This document shows positions 18,401-25,589 of a stretch of DNA of 64,000 nt, piece by piece. The notes under the pieces are model-generated. The model saw only the letters and a list, made by a program, of their open reading frames with translations. It made no database searches and had not been told where the DNA came from. The translations under genes and the position numbers were made by a program. Every line of letters starts with the position of its first letter. The first letter of the stretch is position 1. Origin of the DNA: Brevibacterium spongiae (lineage in GTDB: Bacteria; Actinomycetota; Actinomycetes; Actinomycetales; Brevibacteriaceae); NCBI RefSeq assembly GCF_026168515.1, contig NZ_CP093443.1, forward strand, positions 3,162,001 through 3,226,000. The letters run 5' to 3'.

Positions 18401-19054
18401 CTGGTAGGAAACAAGGGCATCGTGCAGACTGGCCTTTGCTTCCGCGTTCTTCCGAATGCGAACAAAAGCCGCAGCCGCCAGGGAGAAATAGAGAGCGTCA
18501 AGGAACAATCCTGATATCAGCCACAAAATTGGGCCGGTTCCCAGCCAGACCGTTATCGCTCCAACGAGTATGGCGATCTCGCTGACGGTAAGCAGAGGAC
18601 GATCGTATCCCTTCAATGGCCCGTAGGTTCGGATTCCTGGAAGCCCGGTTATGAAGGTCTCTTTGCTGTTGGTTCCCTTTGCCAGCAGGCTCTCGAAGAA
18701 GATAGGTCCGACCACGACTACTCCCGCGATCGCAGCCAGCAGCCCGTTATCAGAGTCGACCGCCGTAAACGCTGTGCTGACCGCGATCACCAGAAGTGCC
18801 CTGACAACTGCACGGTGGCCCAGCCGGGAACGCTTCTTCCACAATCGGAAGGTGTCCCAGGCCGAAATCGCCGCAACCCATACAGCAAATAGCAACAGTG
18901 CACTGCCACTCAGCGCAATGAAAACGGAGAACAGCGACAGCAGCGCCAGGACCTCGTATGAAGCAAACGAAGTCAACGCACCCTTCAAGAAAGCTCTGGC
19001 CGGCTCATTGCCAGACACTCCGTCCGGTGCGGACTTAGATTCGGAATCTGCCAC
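15428..19054 (-). CDS. Membrane protein with two tandem TagF-type glycerophosphotransferase domains
   Basis: 1208 residues, GTG start with AAGG upstream. The chain is an internal duplication of a membrane module plus a TagF-like domain. First copy: about four to six membrane segments in residues 30-200, then YIYTSRPDDASYQVMMWLPYL near 222, GHGDSDKPPSYNPTHAMY near 315, VVFRPHPFS and SDVSSVVSDYLYSGKP. A very acidic linker (about 590-640) follows. Second copy: membrane segments in about 650-825, then VVYFGSNVGITYQLGMWLPYL, NHGDSEKPACFNPVHAIY near 930, FRAHPLNYR and SDVSAVVTDFLQSGKP. Both copies keep the catalytic His motif; the second has RAHP instead of RPHP. Probably a processive polyol-phosphate polymerase, or two enzymes alternating two units. 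Confidence 0.9.
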   Translation of the reverse strand: MADSESKSAPDGVSGNEPARAFLKGALTSFASYEVLALLSLFSVFIALSGSALLLFAVWVAAISAWDTFRLWKKRSRLGHRAVVRALLVIAVSTAFTAVDSDNGLLAAIAGVVVVGPIFFESLLAKGTNSKETFITGLPGIRTYGPLKGYDRPLLTVSEIAILVGAITVWLGTGPILWLISGLFLDALYFSLAAAAFVRIRKNAEAKASLHDALVSYQPEFYIYTSRPDDASYQVMMWLPYLARTGKKFAIITRNNVPAKALAELTDAPIITCPKSADLEKTLVPSLGAVYYVNASSRNGEMIRHQEYTHVYLGHGDSDKPPSYNPTHAMYNRIFAAGQAATERYGAHGVTISPEKFEIVGRPQLETVDVTTELPAGGSTTVLYAPTWRGHVDETMLHSLPVAPQMITELIKRGMTVVFRPHPFSYEFEEDAATIRQIQGILDEDRMQSGRQHVFGDAAEKDMDVIECMNLSDAMISDVSSVVSDYLYSGKPFAMTAVSAQGEDFIEQYPIARASYVLNGDLSNLDEVLNAILETDPRRQNRLQYRSFYLGDFPDEGYAENFVSAAARMVTESHNYAGEIDESDNIVEDDSAADNDGEGEKDEASSAENASEVTEPDADLVDSRTVRGTLSLIYRKLGGRTLIPAALASLTFILASADLPAVLACGSGLLAGLGFLFVHRRSFKSKSRLAGVLRASNSARAVVAAVLASFWAGEYGLNWVVNSAVAVLVITIVMESSLAKSWKVTGLEARNLPNAETRGFQPVSRGTVAVANAVVISLGWLFAAFGTFEYLLLALSVVPTVLATILFVAGLKRGLRSIRLDWQLYDLLDEYGAEFVVYFGSNVGITYQLGMWLPYLDRIGKKFIVVTRSLKMMRAAGQITEAPVINRPTLRSLEEVITPSVGAAFYVNNAGKNTHFIERREIKHVWLNHGDSEKPACFNPVHAIYDVIFAAGQAGIDRYERHGVRIPLEKFKIVGRPQVDQIKFGGSEPTVQGAGKTVLYAPTWKGAYQDSELYSLPSGAEIVRELLARDCTVVFRAHPLNYRYANAREYIAEIHEILEADAKASGRQHVWGPAAEKEMTTDECFNASDAMISDVSAVVTDFLQSGKPLSVVSVARTREELLNEVPAAKAAYILEEDLSNLSEVLDGLLVDDVKASERDSMRKYYLGDFAPETYADTFLATSRQMIAAGQQRNQCEVGFTSDQGGEDD

Positions 19055-19167
19055 TATGTTCTACCTTGTCTGATGGTCGACTCTTGATCGGAAGGCAGCC
19101 CAGATCAGTCAGTCCGTATGACCGAATCCTCTTAGTGCTGGACCCGCCCGGTTTTACTCAATTTTTG

Positions 19168-20601
19168 TCAGTCGACGTTTTCTGCCGCATACCCAGAGAG
19201 CGGATCCTCGCGTCGGACGTCGATCACATGCCCGGTCTTGTTGGCGACTAGGACCTCGAGAGATGCTCTGGCAACGGTCCTCGACTCTAAGAGCGAATCC
19301 GGATCTTCGGCACCGAAGGCCTTGGTTCTCATCGGTGTCCCGGTTCTTTCGGGATTAACGCAGTTGATCCGCACCTTCTCGTTTGCCCATTCATCGGCGA
19401 GAGCCTGCGTCAGATTGACAGTCGCAGCCTTCGCTGAGCTGTACAGGCTGTAGCTGCCCCTCCCCCGCGTGTAGGAGCTCGAAGTGAAGAGAAGCAGAGA
19501 ACCCTGGGTCTTGACCAGCTCGGGATAGAAGGTCTGCGCCAGGAGGATAGGTCCGATGTAGTTGATCTCGGTGGCTTCATAAATCGTCTCGTCGCTCGTG
19601 TCTTCCAGACGAGCAAGCGGCAGGACTCCCGCAGTGTTGACGACAAAATCCACTTGCCCTGTTTCTGCTAAGACTTCATCTCGAGCTGCAATGAGGTCAT
19701 CGCGCCTGTTGATGTGAGTCTTCGTCGATGAACGCGAGAAGGTCTTAACAGTTGCCCCGTACTCACGCGCCAGAGCTGCGATGTCCGCACCGATGCCGTA
19801 GGAACCGCCAAAGACCGCCATCGTCTTACCCGACAGCGCAGACTTAAGGGTCTCCTCAGTTGCAGCGTGCTCATTGCGCGCCGGCAGCTGGAAGAGCTTA
19901 TCGGCAATGTAGATGTCAATCGGCTCGGTGACTTTCATATTGCTGTCGTCACCCGTGACAACCGCAACCGGAACGTCGGGGGTATATCTGAGAACGACGG
20001 TGCAATCATCCGTGGCCTCAAAGTTCGCGTCTTGGTTAGCGAGCTCATACGCGCGCCGGATTGCTGAGAGCTTGAACGCTTGAGGAGTCTGTCCACGACG
20101 GAGGTTGGCGCGCGGGGGTACGTCTTTGATTACGGGGTAGTCTCCGGCACCAGGTTCAACTTCAATGATTGTGTCGGCTGAGGGTATTGCCACATCAACT
20201 GCGTCATTCGACTCTAATGCGCGAACCACATCGTTGATGATCGACGGCGCCATCAAAGGCCGTACTGCATCGTGCAAGATCACATTGCAGTCTTCATCAT
20301 ACTTTTCTGCGATCGCGTTGAGCGCCACCTGGGTCGTGTCGTTGCGCGTTCCGGAGCCCTCGAGGACAGAACCCACCTTCTTGAATTGATTCTTCCTCAC
20401 GATTTCGTGAACCCTGTCAAGATGCCCACGTGCCATCAGAACGATGACCTCATCGATAAGTGGGTGCTCGTCGAAGATCGCCAAGGTGTGTTCCATAATC
20501 GGACGGCCAGCAATCTTGATCAGCTGCTTCGGGGTGTCCAGTCCGATTCGGGTCCCAACTCCTCCTGCAAGGACAACCGCAATATTGCGCGTACTTTCCA
20601 A
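19168..20601 (-). CDS. Bifunctional IspD-like cytidylyltransferase / SDR reductase (CDP-ribitol or CDP-mannitol synthase)
   Basis: 477 residues, TTG start with GGAG 8 nt upstream. Residues 1-230 are IspD/TarI-like: VLAGGVGTRIGLDTPKQLI, HDAVRPLM, RRGQTPQAFKLSAI, VTGDDSNMKVTEPIDI. Residues about 240-470 are a classical SDR: GGSYGIGADIAALAREYGA, NTAGVLPLARL and the catalytic YSSAK preceded by SSSYTRG. This order matches Haemophilus Bcs1/Acs1, where the two domains reduce ribulose 5-phosphate and couple the ribitol phosphate to CTP. Pneumococcal CDP-mannitol enzymes are also IspD-family plus reductase. Substrate is therefore a ketose phosphate, giving CDP-ribitol or CDP-mannitol for the polymerase encoded next. 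Confidence 0.92.
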   Translation of the reverse strand: MESTRNIAVVLAGGVGTRIGLDTPKQLIKIAGRPIMEHTLAIFDEHPLIDEVIVLMARGHLDRVHEIVRKNQFKKVGSVLEGSGTRNDTTQVALNAIAEKYDEDCNVILHDAVRPLMAPSIINDVVRALESNDAVDVAIPSADTIIEVEPGAGDYPVIKDVPPRANLRRGQTPQAFKLSAIRRAYELANQDANFEATDDCTVVLRYTPDVPVAVVTGDDSNMKVTEPIDIYIADKLFQLPARNEHAATEETLKSALSGKTMAVFGGSYGIGADIAALAREYGATVKTFSRSSTKTHINRRDDLIAARDEVLAETGQVDFVVNTAGVLPLARLEDTSDETIYEATEINYIGPILLAQTFYPELVKTQGSLLLFTSSSYTRGRGSYSLYSSAKAATVNLTQALADEWANEKVRINCVNPERTGTPMRTKAFGAEDPDSLLESRTVARASLEVLVANKTGHVIDVRREDPLSGYAAENVD

Positions 20602-20911
20602 CGACCGACTCCAAGCTAACTCGACTCCATGCGTTCGCTGGCGCGCGAACAGCCGTAGTCAGTCTACCAGCGCTGAGTATTCCGCTACTGTTCATGAAGC
20701 ATTAACCGGCGAATCTTTATCTAGACGACAAGCCCGGCGTAGCCGATACCATTTTCAGCTGAGGTGCAGAAAGTCTCGCCTTCGCACCGAGCGCACCATC
20801 TTCCACGCTCAAGTAGCATGACGATAAGATTTCCCACCTGCAGTGAACGACCCGGCAAGCACAGCGTTCCAAGACTGCTCGACTGATACCACAACCTCAC
20901 AATGGAGCAAC
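20602..20911. other. Divergent control region of the two wall-polymer operons
   Basis: 310 nt between the IspD-SDR gene (left) and the GT2 gene (right). On the minus strand a TAGACT box (20666-20661) could be a -10 for the left operon; on the plus strand TAAGAT (20825-20830) could serve the right one. Neither has a clear -35. The frame of the GT2 gene is open from a GTG at 20843, but that codon has no ribosome site. A small hairpin GTTCGC/GCGAAC lies near 20635-20650. No other gene seen. Confidence 0.4.
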
Positions 20912-22753
20912 ATGACCACCGAGTTCACAGGATCCGCCAATGCATCTCCAGTTTCGGCGACATCCCGACCTGACGTGTCAGTCATCATTCCTGTCTACAA
21001 CTGTGAGCGCTACATATCCGAAACCCTGCAGTCTGTAATCAACCAGAATCTTGGTGAATACCAGCTGCAGATAATCGCAGTAGACGATGGCTCGACAGAC
21101 GCCAGTCTGGCGATACTGAAAGAGATTGCGGAACATCGGTCCGATATGATCGTCGAATCAATTCCGAACAGTGGGTCCGCTTCAGCCCCACGAAATCGCG
21201 GACTCGAGTTAGCTTCCGGTGAATACGTATTCTTCCTCGATGCAGATGACAAGCTGGCTGAAGGCGCGCTGGATAGGCTTCTCACAACTGCCCATCAAAC
21301 AGGTTCTGGCGTCATCGCATGTAAACTAGGACCCTTTGGCCCCAGTAAACGCGCCAGCGCCCTACCATCACGCGCGTTTAAGAAGTCCCAATTCGCTGTC
21401 GACTTTATTGATTCCAAAGCCTATACAACTTTGGGTGCGCTCAAACTCTTCAAAACGTCGATTCTGAAAGATCACCGGATTCAGTTCCCGCCCGGCTACG
21501 CAGTCGGTGAAGACCAGCCCTTTACCATGGAAGCCTACTTCCACAGTCCGCACGTTACGATACTGGCTGACAGAATCTACTACTGGGCAAGGGGCCGAGA
21601 CGATGGCACCAATGTCACAAGCATTGGTCAACCTGCTACCGAGCATTATAAGAAAATCAAACGACTTATTGAGGTTGTGGCTTCATTTGATCTCCCGCCT
21701 GAGCGGCGCAACCCGCTACTAGAGCGACCAACAGTAGCTCCCACCGGTTTCAGAACAGTATTCGGCGGTTCATTTCTGACCTTGTTCGATGCGCATCAGA
21801 GAAAAGAAGTGGTCGACGAACTGCACAAACTTGTCAGTCCTTTGATGACGAACTCTCTGAGAGCGAAAGGCAACCTAGAAGCACAGGTAATCGCCGACTT
21901 ACTCTGCCGTAACGACGTAGAGTCCCTCGAGCAACTGTGTCAGTTCCTGGGCGATCGACTACCGGTGCCGCTGGAGTTCGATGAAGAAGCGCAACATTTC
22001 GTCTATCAACCAAAGCAGGGACTTTCAATTGGTGATCTGGCTTTGTCTATCGAGCCATATCTGGCGCAGATCATATTCAGCGGCATGAATGTGGGGGTCA
22101 GAGGCACTGTCACTCTGCCTGGCTCCAATCGACTTCCTGAACGGGTGTCCACAGTATGGGTACACAGACGCAGTGGAGAGCAAACTGTCGGTGCAGGTAA
22201 GATTGACGCCCAGTATTTCACTGACCGCGGCGCATGTATCGAGTTCAGCTCCTGGCTTGAGACCGATCAACTCGAACTCAGCAGTGAGTGGGACTCCTAC
22301 GTCGAAATGCAATGGGGCAACTGCACCGTTCGAGAGCGATTCGGGAGAGCCAAAGGAAAGGGCCTCGTTACTCAACCTGTCTTCCTAGGCAATAAGAACT
22401 CTGTCGTTGTGTTCTTCACAAAGTTCGGAAATCTCAGTCTCGATGTCGGTCCAACTCGAGAGTACACAAAAGTAACCACCGAGTCCCTGCCTCAGATCGT
22501 CGGTTCGTTTCCGTCGCCCAAGAGGCAGTCAGTGATTGTAGAAGGTCAACTTTCCAACATCGTCAACGCTACCGTGGTTTCAGACTCTACAACTAAAGAA
22601 ATCCAGGCTGCTTGGCATCGATTGACGTCATCTTGCATTGCTGTCGTGCTGCCACGGCGGATCACTTCGAAGTCGAGATACGAAATCAAATTGTCCGATG
22701 CAGCAGGCCACCAACTGACAGTGATCGATACTAGAGTCATTACGGCGCGGTAA
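20912..22753 (+). CDS. Glycosyltransferase family 2 with C-terminal wall-polymer domain
   Basis: 613 residues from ATG 20912 (GGAG 4 nt upstream). GT-A fold: DVSVIIPVYNCERYISETL, AVDDGSTD, SAPRNRGLELASGEYVFFLDADD (DAD metal site), then VGEDQPFTME as acceptor-side acidic block. This resembles teichoic acid glycosyltransferases of the TarS/TarP/SunS-like type, which add sugar to the polyol. The C-terminal 250 residues form beta-rich domains ending near FFTKFGNLSLDVG, a motif shared with the two GT4 proteins of this region. GC content is clearly below that of flanking genes and it uses TTA and ATA codons, suggesting recent acquisition. The 13-nt gap to the next gene implies an operon. Confidence 0.88.
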   Translation: MTTEFTGSANASPVSATSRPDVSVIIPVYNCERYISETLQSVINQNLGEYQLQIIAVDDGSTDASLAILKEIAEHRSDMIVESIPNSGSASAPRNRGLELASGEYVFFLDADDKLAEGALDRLLTTAHQTGSGVIACKLGPFGPSKRASALPSRAFKKSQFAVDFIDSKAYTTLGALKLFKTSILKDHRIQFPPGYAVGEDQPFTMEAYFHSPHVTILADRIYYWARGRDDGTNVTSIGQPATEHYKKIKRLIEVVASFDLPPERRNPLLERPTVAPTGFRTVFGGSFLTLFDAHQRKEVVDELHKLVSPLMTNSLRAKGNLEAQVIADLLCRNDVESLEQLCQFLGDRLPVPLEFDEEAQHFVYQPKQGLSIGDLALSIEPYLAQIIFSGMNVGVRGTVTLPGSNRLPERVSTVWVHRRSGEQTVGAGKIDAQYFTDRGACIEFSSWLETDQLELSSEWDSYVEMQWGNCTVRERFGRAKGKGLVTQPVFLGNKNSVVVFFTKFGNLSLDVGPTREYTKVTTESLPQIVGSFPSPKRQSVIVEGQLSNIVNATVVSDSTTKEIQAAWHRLTSSCIAVVLPRRITSKSRYEIKLSDAAGHQLTVIDTRVITAR

Positions 22754-22766
22754 ATTCAGGAGCATC

Positions 22767-24020
22767 ATGAGATTTCCGAACTTGAGAGGCGTTCCCTCGC
22801 TCACAAAACGACTGAACAAAGTACAGAACTTGTTAGTTCCTCACCTTGAAACTGACTCTACTTTCACCAAATCGTGGTTCTGGAAAGAGCGCACCTTGGT
22901 TTTCGAGTTCGGGACTTCGTATGGAGCGAAGTATGGGATCGACTTAGTTCTAACCGACGGGCGAGCCACTCTGAGCGTCGTAGGCCGTGATGATCCCTCA
23001 CGATACTCGGTGAGAACTCGATTAGGCGCTTTGGGTGAGCCCATCAAGAAGTCTCACAAGCGTCGGGTTAAGAGCTGGCAACTACCTATCAGCAACCGTG
23101 ATTTGGTCTTGGAGGCATTGGCCAGCATTAATCGTGTAAGCGCACTTATGTCGCTGGAAGTTGAAGTGCCGACCAGAGGCATTCCAGCGTACTGGTGGGA
23201 CGAAAAGAGCAACTTCGGAGATCAGATCACGCCATGGCTGATTGAGATGATGACTGGCCGGTCTGCCTATAACACTATGGGCCTTCCTGGTGCTGGTCAG
23301 GCAGTTATGGCTGCTGGTTCGATCATTACTGCGATGAATCGTGGTGGTATGACAATTTGGGGATCCGGCTTAATATCTCCGCTCAACGACTCAAGAGTAT
23401 CTGTGTTGAAACGTCGTGAGCCGCGCAGAATCACCGCTGTAAGGGGTGAATTCACACGCGCGGAGCTTGCTCAGAAGCTCGGGTGGGAAGTGCCATCCAC
23501 TTTTGGAGATCCAGCACTGCTTCTTCCGTCATACTTCAAACCGCACTTACGACCTGAATCATCGAAACTGCCAGCTCTAGTCCCACACTACGCTCACCGA
23601 GATCTACTTCCTGCGACCAGCGAACATAATGGGTATGAAACTGTCGATGTCCGCAAATCGCCAGAGATCGTCGTATCTCAAATCGCAAATGCATCGTCAA
23701 TCGTTTCGACGTCATTGCATGGCCTAATAATCGCCCAAGCTTATGGTGTTCCGTGGATCTGGCTTCGCATTTCAGACCAGGGCCTCGTTGGAGACGATTT
23801 CAAGTTCAAAGATTTCTTCTCAACTATCGAGGCATCTAAGGTATCTACTGCTGAGGTCACCAAGGACGAACTACAGAACCTTGACATTCCGGAGCTGGCG
23901 ACTCGGGCTTCCTTGCCTCAGCCACAATATTCCGCTGACGCGCTTATCAACGCATTTCCTTTTGAGCTGGTCCCGTTCATTCCAGGGGACTATGTTGGTT
24001 CCGCACAAACTGGCCAGTGA
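22767..24020 (+). CDS. Polysaccharide pyruvyl transferase family protein
   Basis: 417 residues, ATG with CAGGAG 6 nt upstream. An N-terminal domain of about 130 residues resembles no family I know. The PPT domain follows: YWWDEKSNFGDQITPWLIEMMTG, IWGSGLISPLN, ITAVRGEFTRAELAQKLG, FGDPALLLPSYF, and the signature ASSIVSTSLHGLIIAQAYG near residue 320. Expected activity is transfer of pyruvate, as ketal, to a sugar or alditol in the wall polymer, from phosphoenolpyruvate. It is paired with the GT2 gene, so the pyruvylated unit may be the sugar that enzyme adds. Low GC and TTA codons, like its partner. It is only distantly related to the PPT at 14062-15435. Confidence 0.85.
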   Translation: MRFPNLRGVPSLTKRLNKVQNLLVPHLETDSTFTKSWFWKERTLVFEFGTSYGAKYGIDLVLTDGRATLSVVGRDDPSRYSVRTRLGALGEPIKKSHKRRVKSWQLPISNRDLVLEALASINRVSALMSLEVEVPTRGIPAYWWDEKSNFGDQITPWLIEMMTGRSAYNTMGLPGAGQAVMAAGSIITAMNRGGMTIWGSGLISPLNDSRVSVLKRREPRRITAVRGEFTRAELAQKLGWEVPSTFGDPALLLPSYFKPHLRPESSKLPALVPHYAHRDLLPATSEHNGYETVDVRKSPEIVVSQIANASSIVSTSLHGLIIAQAYGVPWIWLRISDQGLVGDDFKFKDFFSTIEASKVSTAEVTKDELQNLDIPELATRASLPQPQYSADALINAFPFELVPFIPGDYVGSAQTGQ

Positions 24021-24193
24021 GAATCGGGTTCTGCACGGAGGTTCTCTTTTCTGGAGTCGGTCTGCCATAGTGGCAGAGCCACGAGAGACCAGAAGCTCTT
24101 CGTCTGCCTCAAGCTGACACAGATCAAATTCACAATCGGCGAGCAGACAGCCCCCGACTTCTGCACTTACCATTGATGGGGCTAGTCCACGAA

Positions 24194-24256
24194 ATGAGCT
24201 GGCTCAAGAAACTGTCTGAGGTAGAAGAGGCTCCCGTTGAAGAACCTGATCCGTAA
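24194..24256 (+). other. Possible 20-codon leader ORF overlapping the next TagF start
   Basis: An ATG at 24194 opens a 20-codon frame (MSWLKKLSEVEEAPVEEPDP) that runs through the ribosome site and the TTG start of the TagF-like gene and stops 20 nt inside it. Translation of this frame would affect access to the TTG. It may equally be chance. No ribosome site precedes it. Confidence 0.25.
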
Positions 24257-25532
24257 ACCAGCCCTATGGGCCGTGCGCTCTTCCGCATGGAAGAACACGA
24301 GCAAGTGGCTCAGGGGCACCGAACGGTGGAACCGTCTCGAGGACGAATTCGACGGCAGCTACGTCAAGGCTGAGGTGGTCGTCTATTTCGGTGATCGGAG
24401 CTCGAAGTTCTACCAGCTCGAGCAGTGGATCCCTGTCCTTGAAGAGCTGCATAAGAAGCACCGTGTCGTCTTGGTGATGCGAAAGGGCTCCGCTCTGCTT
24501 CGGACGATTGAGACCACGAACCTTCCCGTGGTGTTCAAACGCAAATTCGACCCGCTGCACACCTTCTATCATGCCAACGACTTCAAGTTGGCGCTCTACG
24601 TCAACAACGGGATGACGAACTTCCAGTCGCTGGCCTTCGCACCGATGGTGCACGTACACGTCAACCACGGCGAGTCGGACAAACTGAGCATGGTCTCGAA
24701 CCAGGCCAAATCCTATGACAAAGTGTTCGTCGCCGGCGATGCTGCGATCGAACGGCACCGCAGAGCACTCATCGATTTCAACGAATCCGCTCTCGTCAAG
24801 GTCGGACGACCACAGCTCGACATCGAGCGACCTGTGGAACTGGAACCGTCCGATGCGCGAACCATCATGTATGCGCCGACGTGGGAGGGTGAGAATGATT
24901 CCAACAACTACACTTCGGTCGATCTCTTCGGTCCCCAGATCGTCGAAGCAGCATTGCAGATTCCCAACGCCCGAGTGATCTACAAACCGCATCCCCGAGT
25001 GGAGACGTCCAAAGATCCTGCGATGGCTGAAGCGAATACTCGGATCCTCGACCTCCTCGAGACAGCCAATGAATCGATCTCAGACGAGTCCATGCAACAT
25101 CAGGTGCTCATGCAGGGCGATATTCTCGCGATGTTCGACGCGGTCGACCTGCTTATCACCGATATCTCCAGTGTCGGGCTCGACTTTCTCTACCTGCACC
25201 CCGAAAAGCCACTTGCGCTGACAGATCGCCGCAATGACACCGCTCGGCTCAATGCCGAAGCACCGATCAGTCGTGCCACTCCGATCATCGACATATCGAC
25301 CATCGACAGCTTGAATCAGGTGTTCGGGTCGATGCTGTCCGAGGATTCGGCAGCGGAGGCTCGTCTCGATCTGCGCCGTCACTACTTCGGTGCCGGAGGA
25401 AAGGGGACGTCGACAGTCCTCTTCACTGAAGCGGTGTCGAAGCTGATCTCCGCTCGGGCCGTAGATCTGGAGCACTTCCATTCCGACGACAGTATCAACG
25501 CCGAGTCCGAGGACGAGTCCAACGGCGAATAG
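24237..25532 (+). CDS. CDP-glycerol glycerophosphotransferase family protein (TagF-like, soluble type)
   Basis: 431 residues. Stops in frame just upstream restrict the start to this TTG, which has AGAAGAGG 6 nt before it. TagF domain: VYFGDRSSKFYQLEQWIPVL near residue 46, HVNHGESDKLSMVSNQAKSYD near 145, APTWEGENDSNNYTSVDL, IYKPHPRVET and ITDISSVGLDFLYLHPEKPL near 320. It closely matches the product of 12851-14065, more than the tandem protein. Expected role: adding one or more CDP-activated polyol phosphates to the lipid-linked chain. GC content returns to the regional level here, so the boundary of the low-GC pair lies in the 216-nt gap before it. A hairpin follows the stop. Confidence 0.9.
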   Translation: MKNLIRKPALWAVRSSAWKNTSKWLRGTERWNRLEDEFDGSYVKAEVVVYFGDRSSKFYQLEQWIPVLEELHKKHRVVLVMRKGSALLRTIETTNLPVVFKRKFDPLHTFYHANDFKLALYVNNGMTNFQSLAFAPMVHVHVNHGESDKLSMVSNQAKSYDKVFVAGDAAIERHRRALIDFNESALVKVGRPQLDIERPVELEPSDARTIMYAPTWEGENDSNNYTSVDLFGPQIVEAALQIPNARVIYKPHPRVETSKDPAMAEANTRILDLLETANESISDESMQHQVLMQGDILAMFDAVDLLITDISSVGLDFLYLHPEKPLALTDRRNDTARLNAEAPISRATPIIDISTIDSLNQVFGSMLSEDSAAEARLDLRRHYFGAGGKGTSTVLFTEAVSKLISARAVDLEHFHSDDSINAESEDESNGE

Positions 25533-25537
25533 GAGTC

Positions 25538-25578
25538 GGAGGTGGGACAGAGCCACCGATTGGCGATGTCCCGCCTCC
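25538..25578. terminator. Hairpin terminator between convergent TagF and GT4 genes
   Basis: GGAGGTGGGACA (25538-25549) pairs with TGTCCCGCCTCC (25567-25578), 12 bp with one G-T wobble and a 17-nt loop. It starts 6 nt after the TagF stop and ends 12 nt before the GT4 stop. Confidence 0.7.
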
Positions 25579-25589
25579 GGGCGGTCTTC

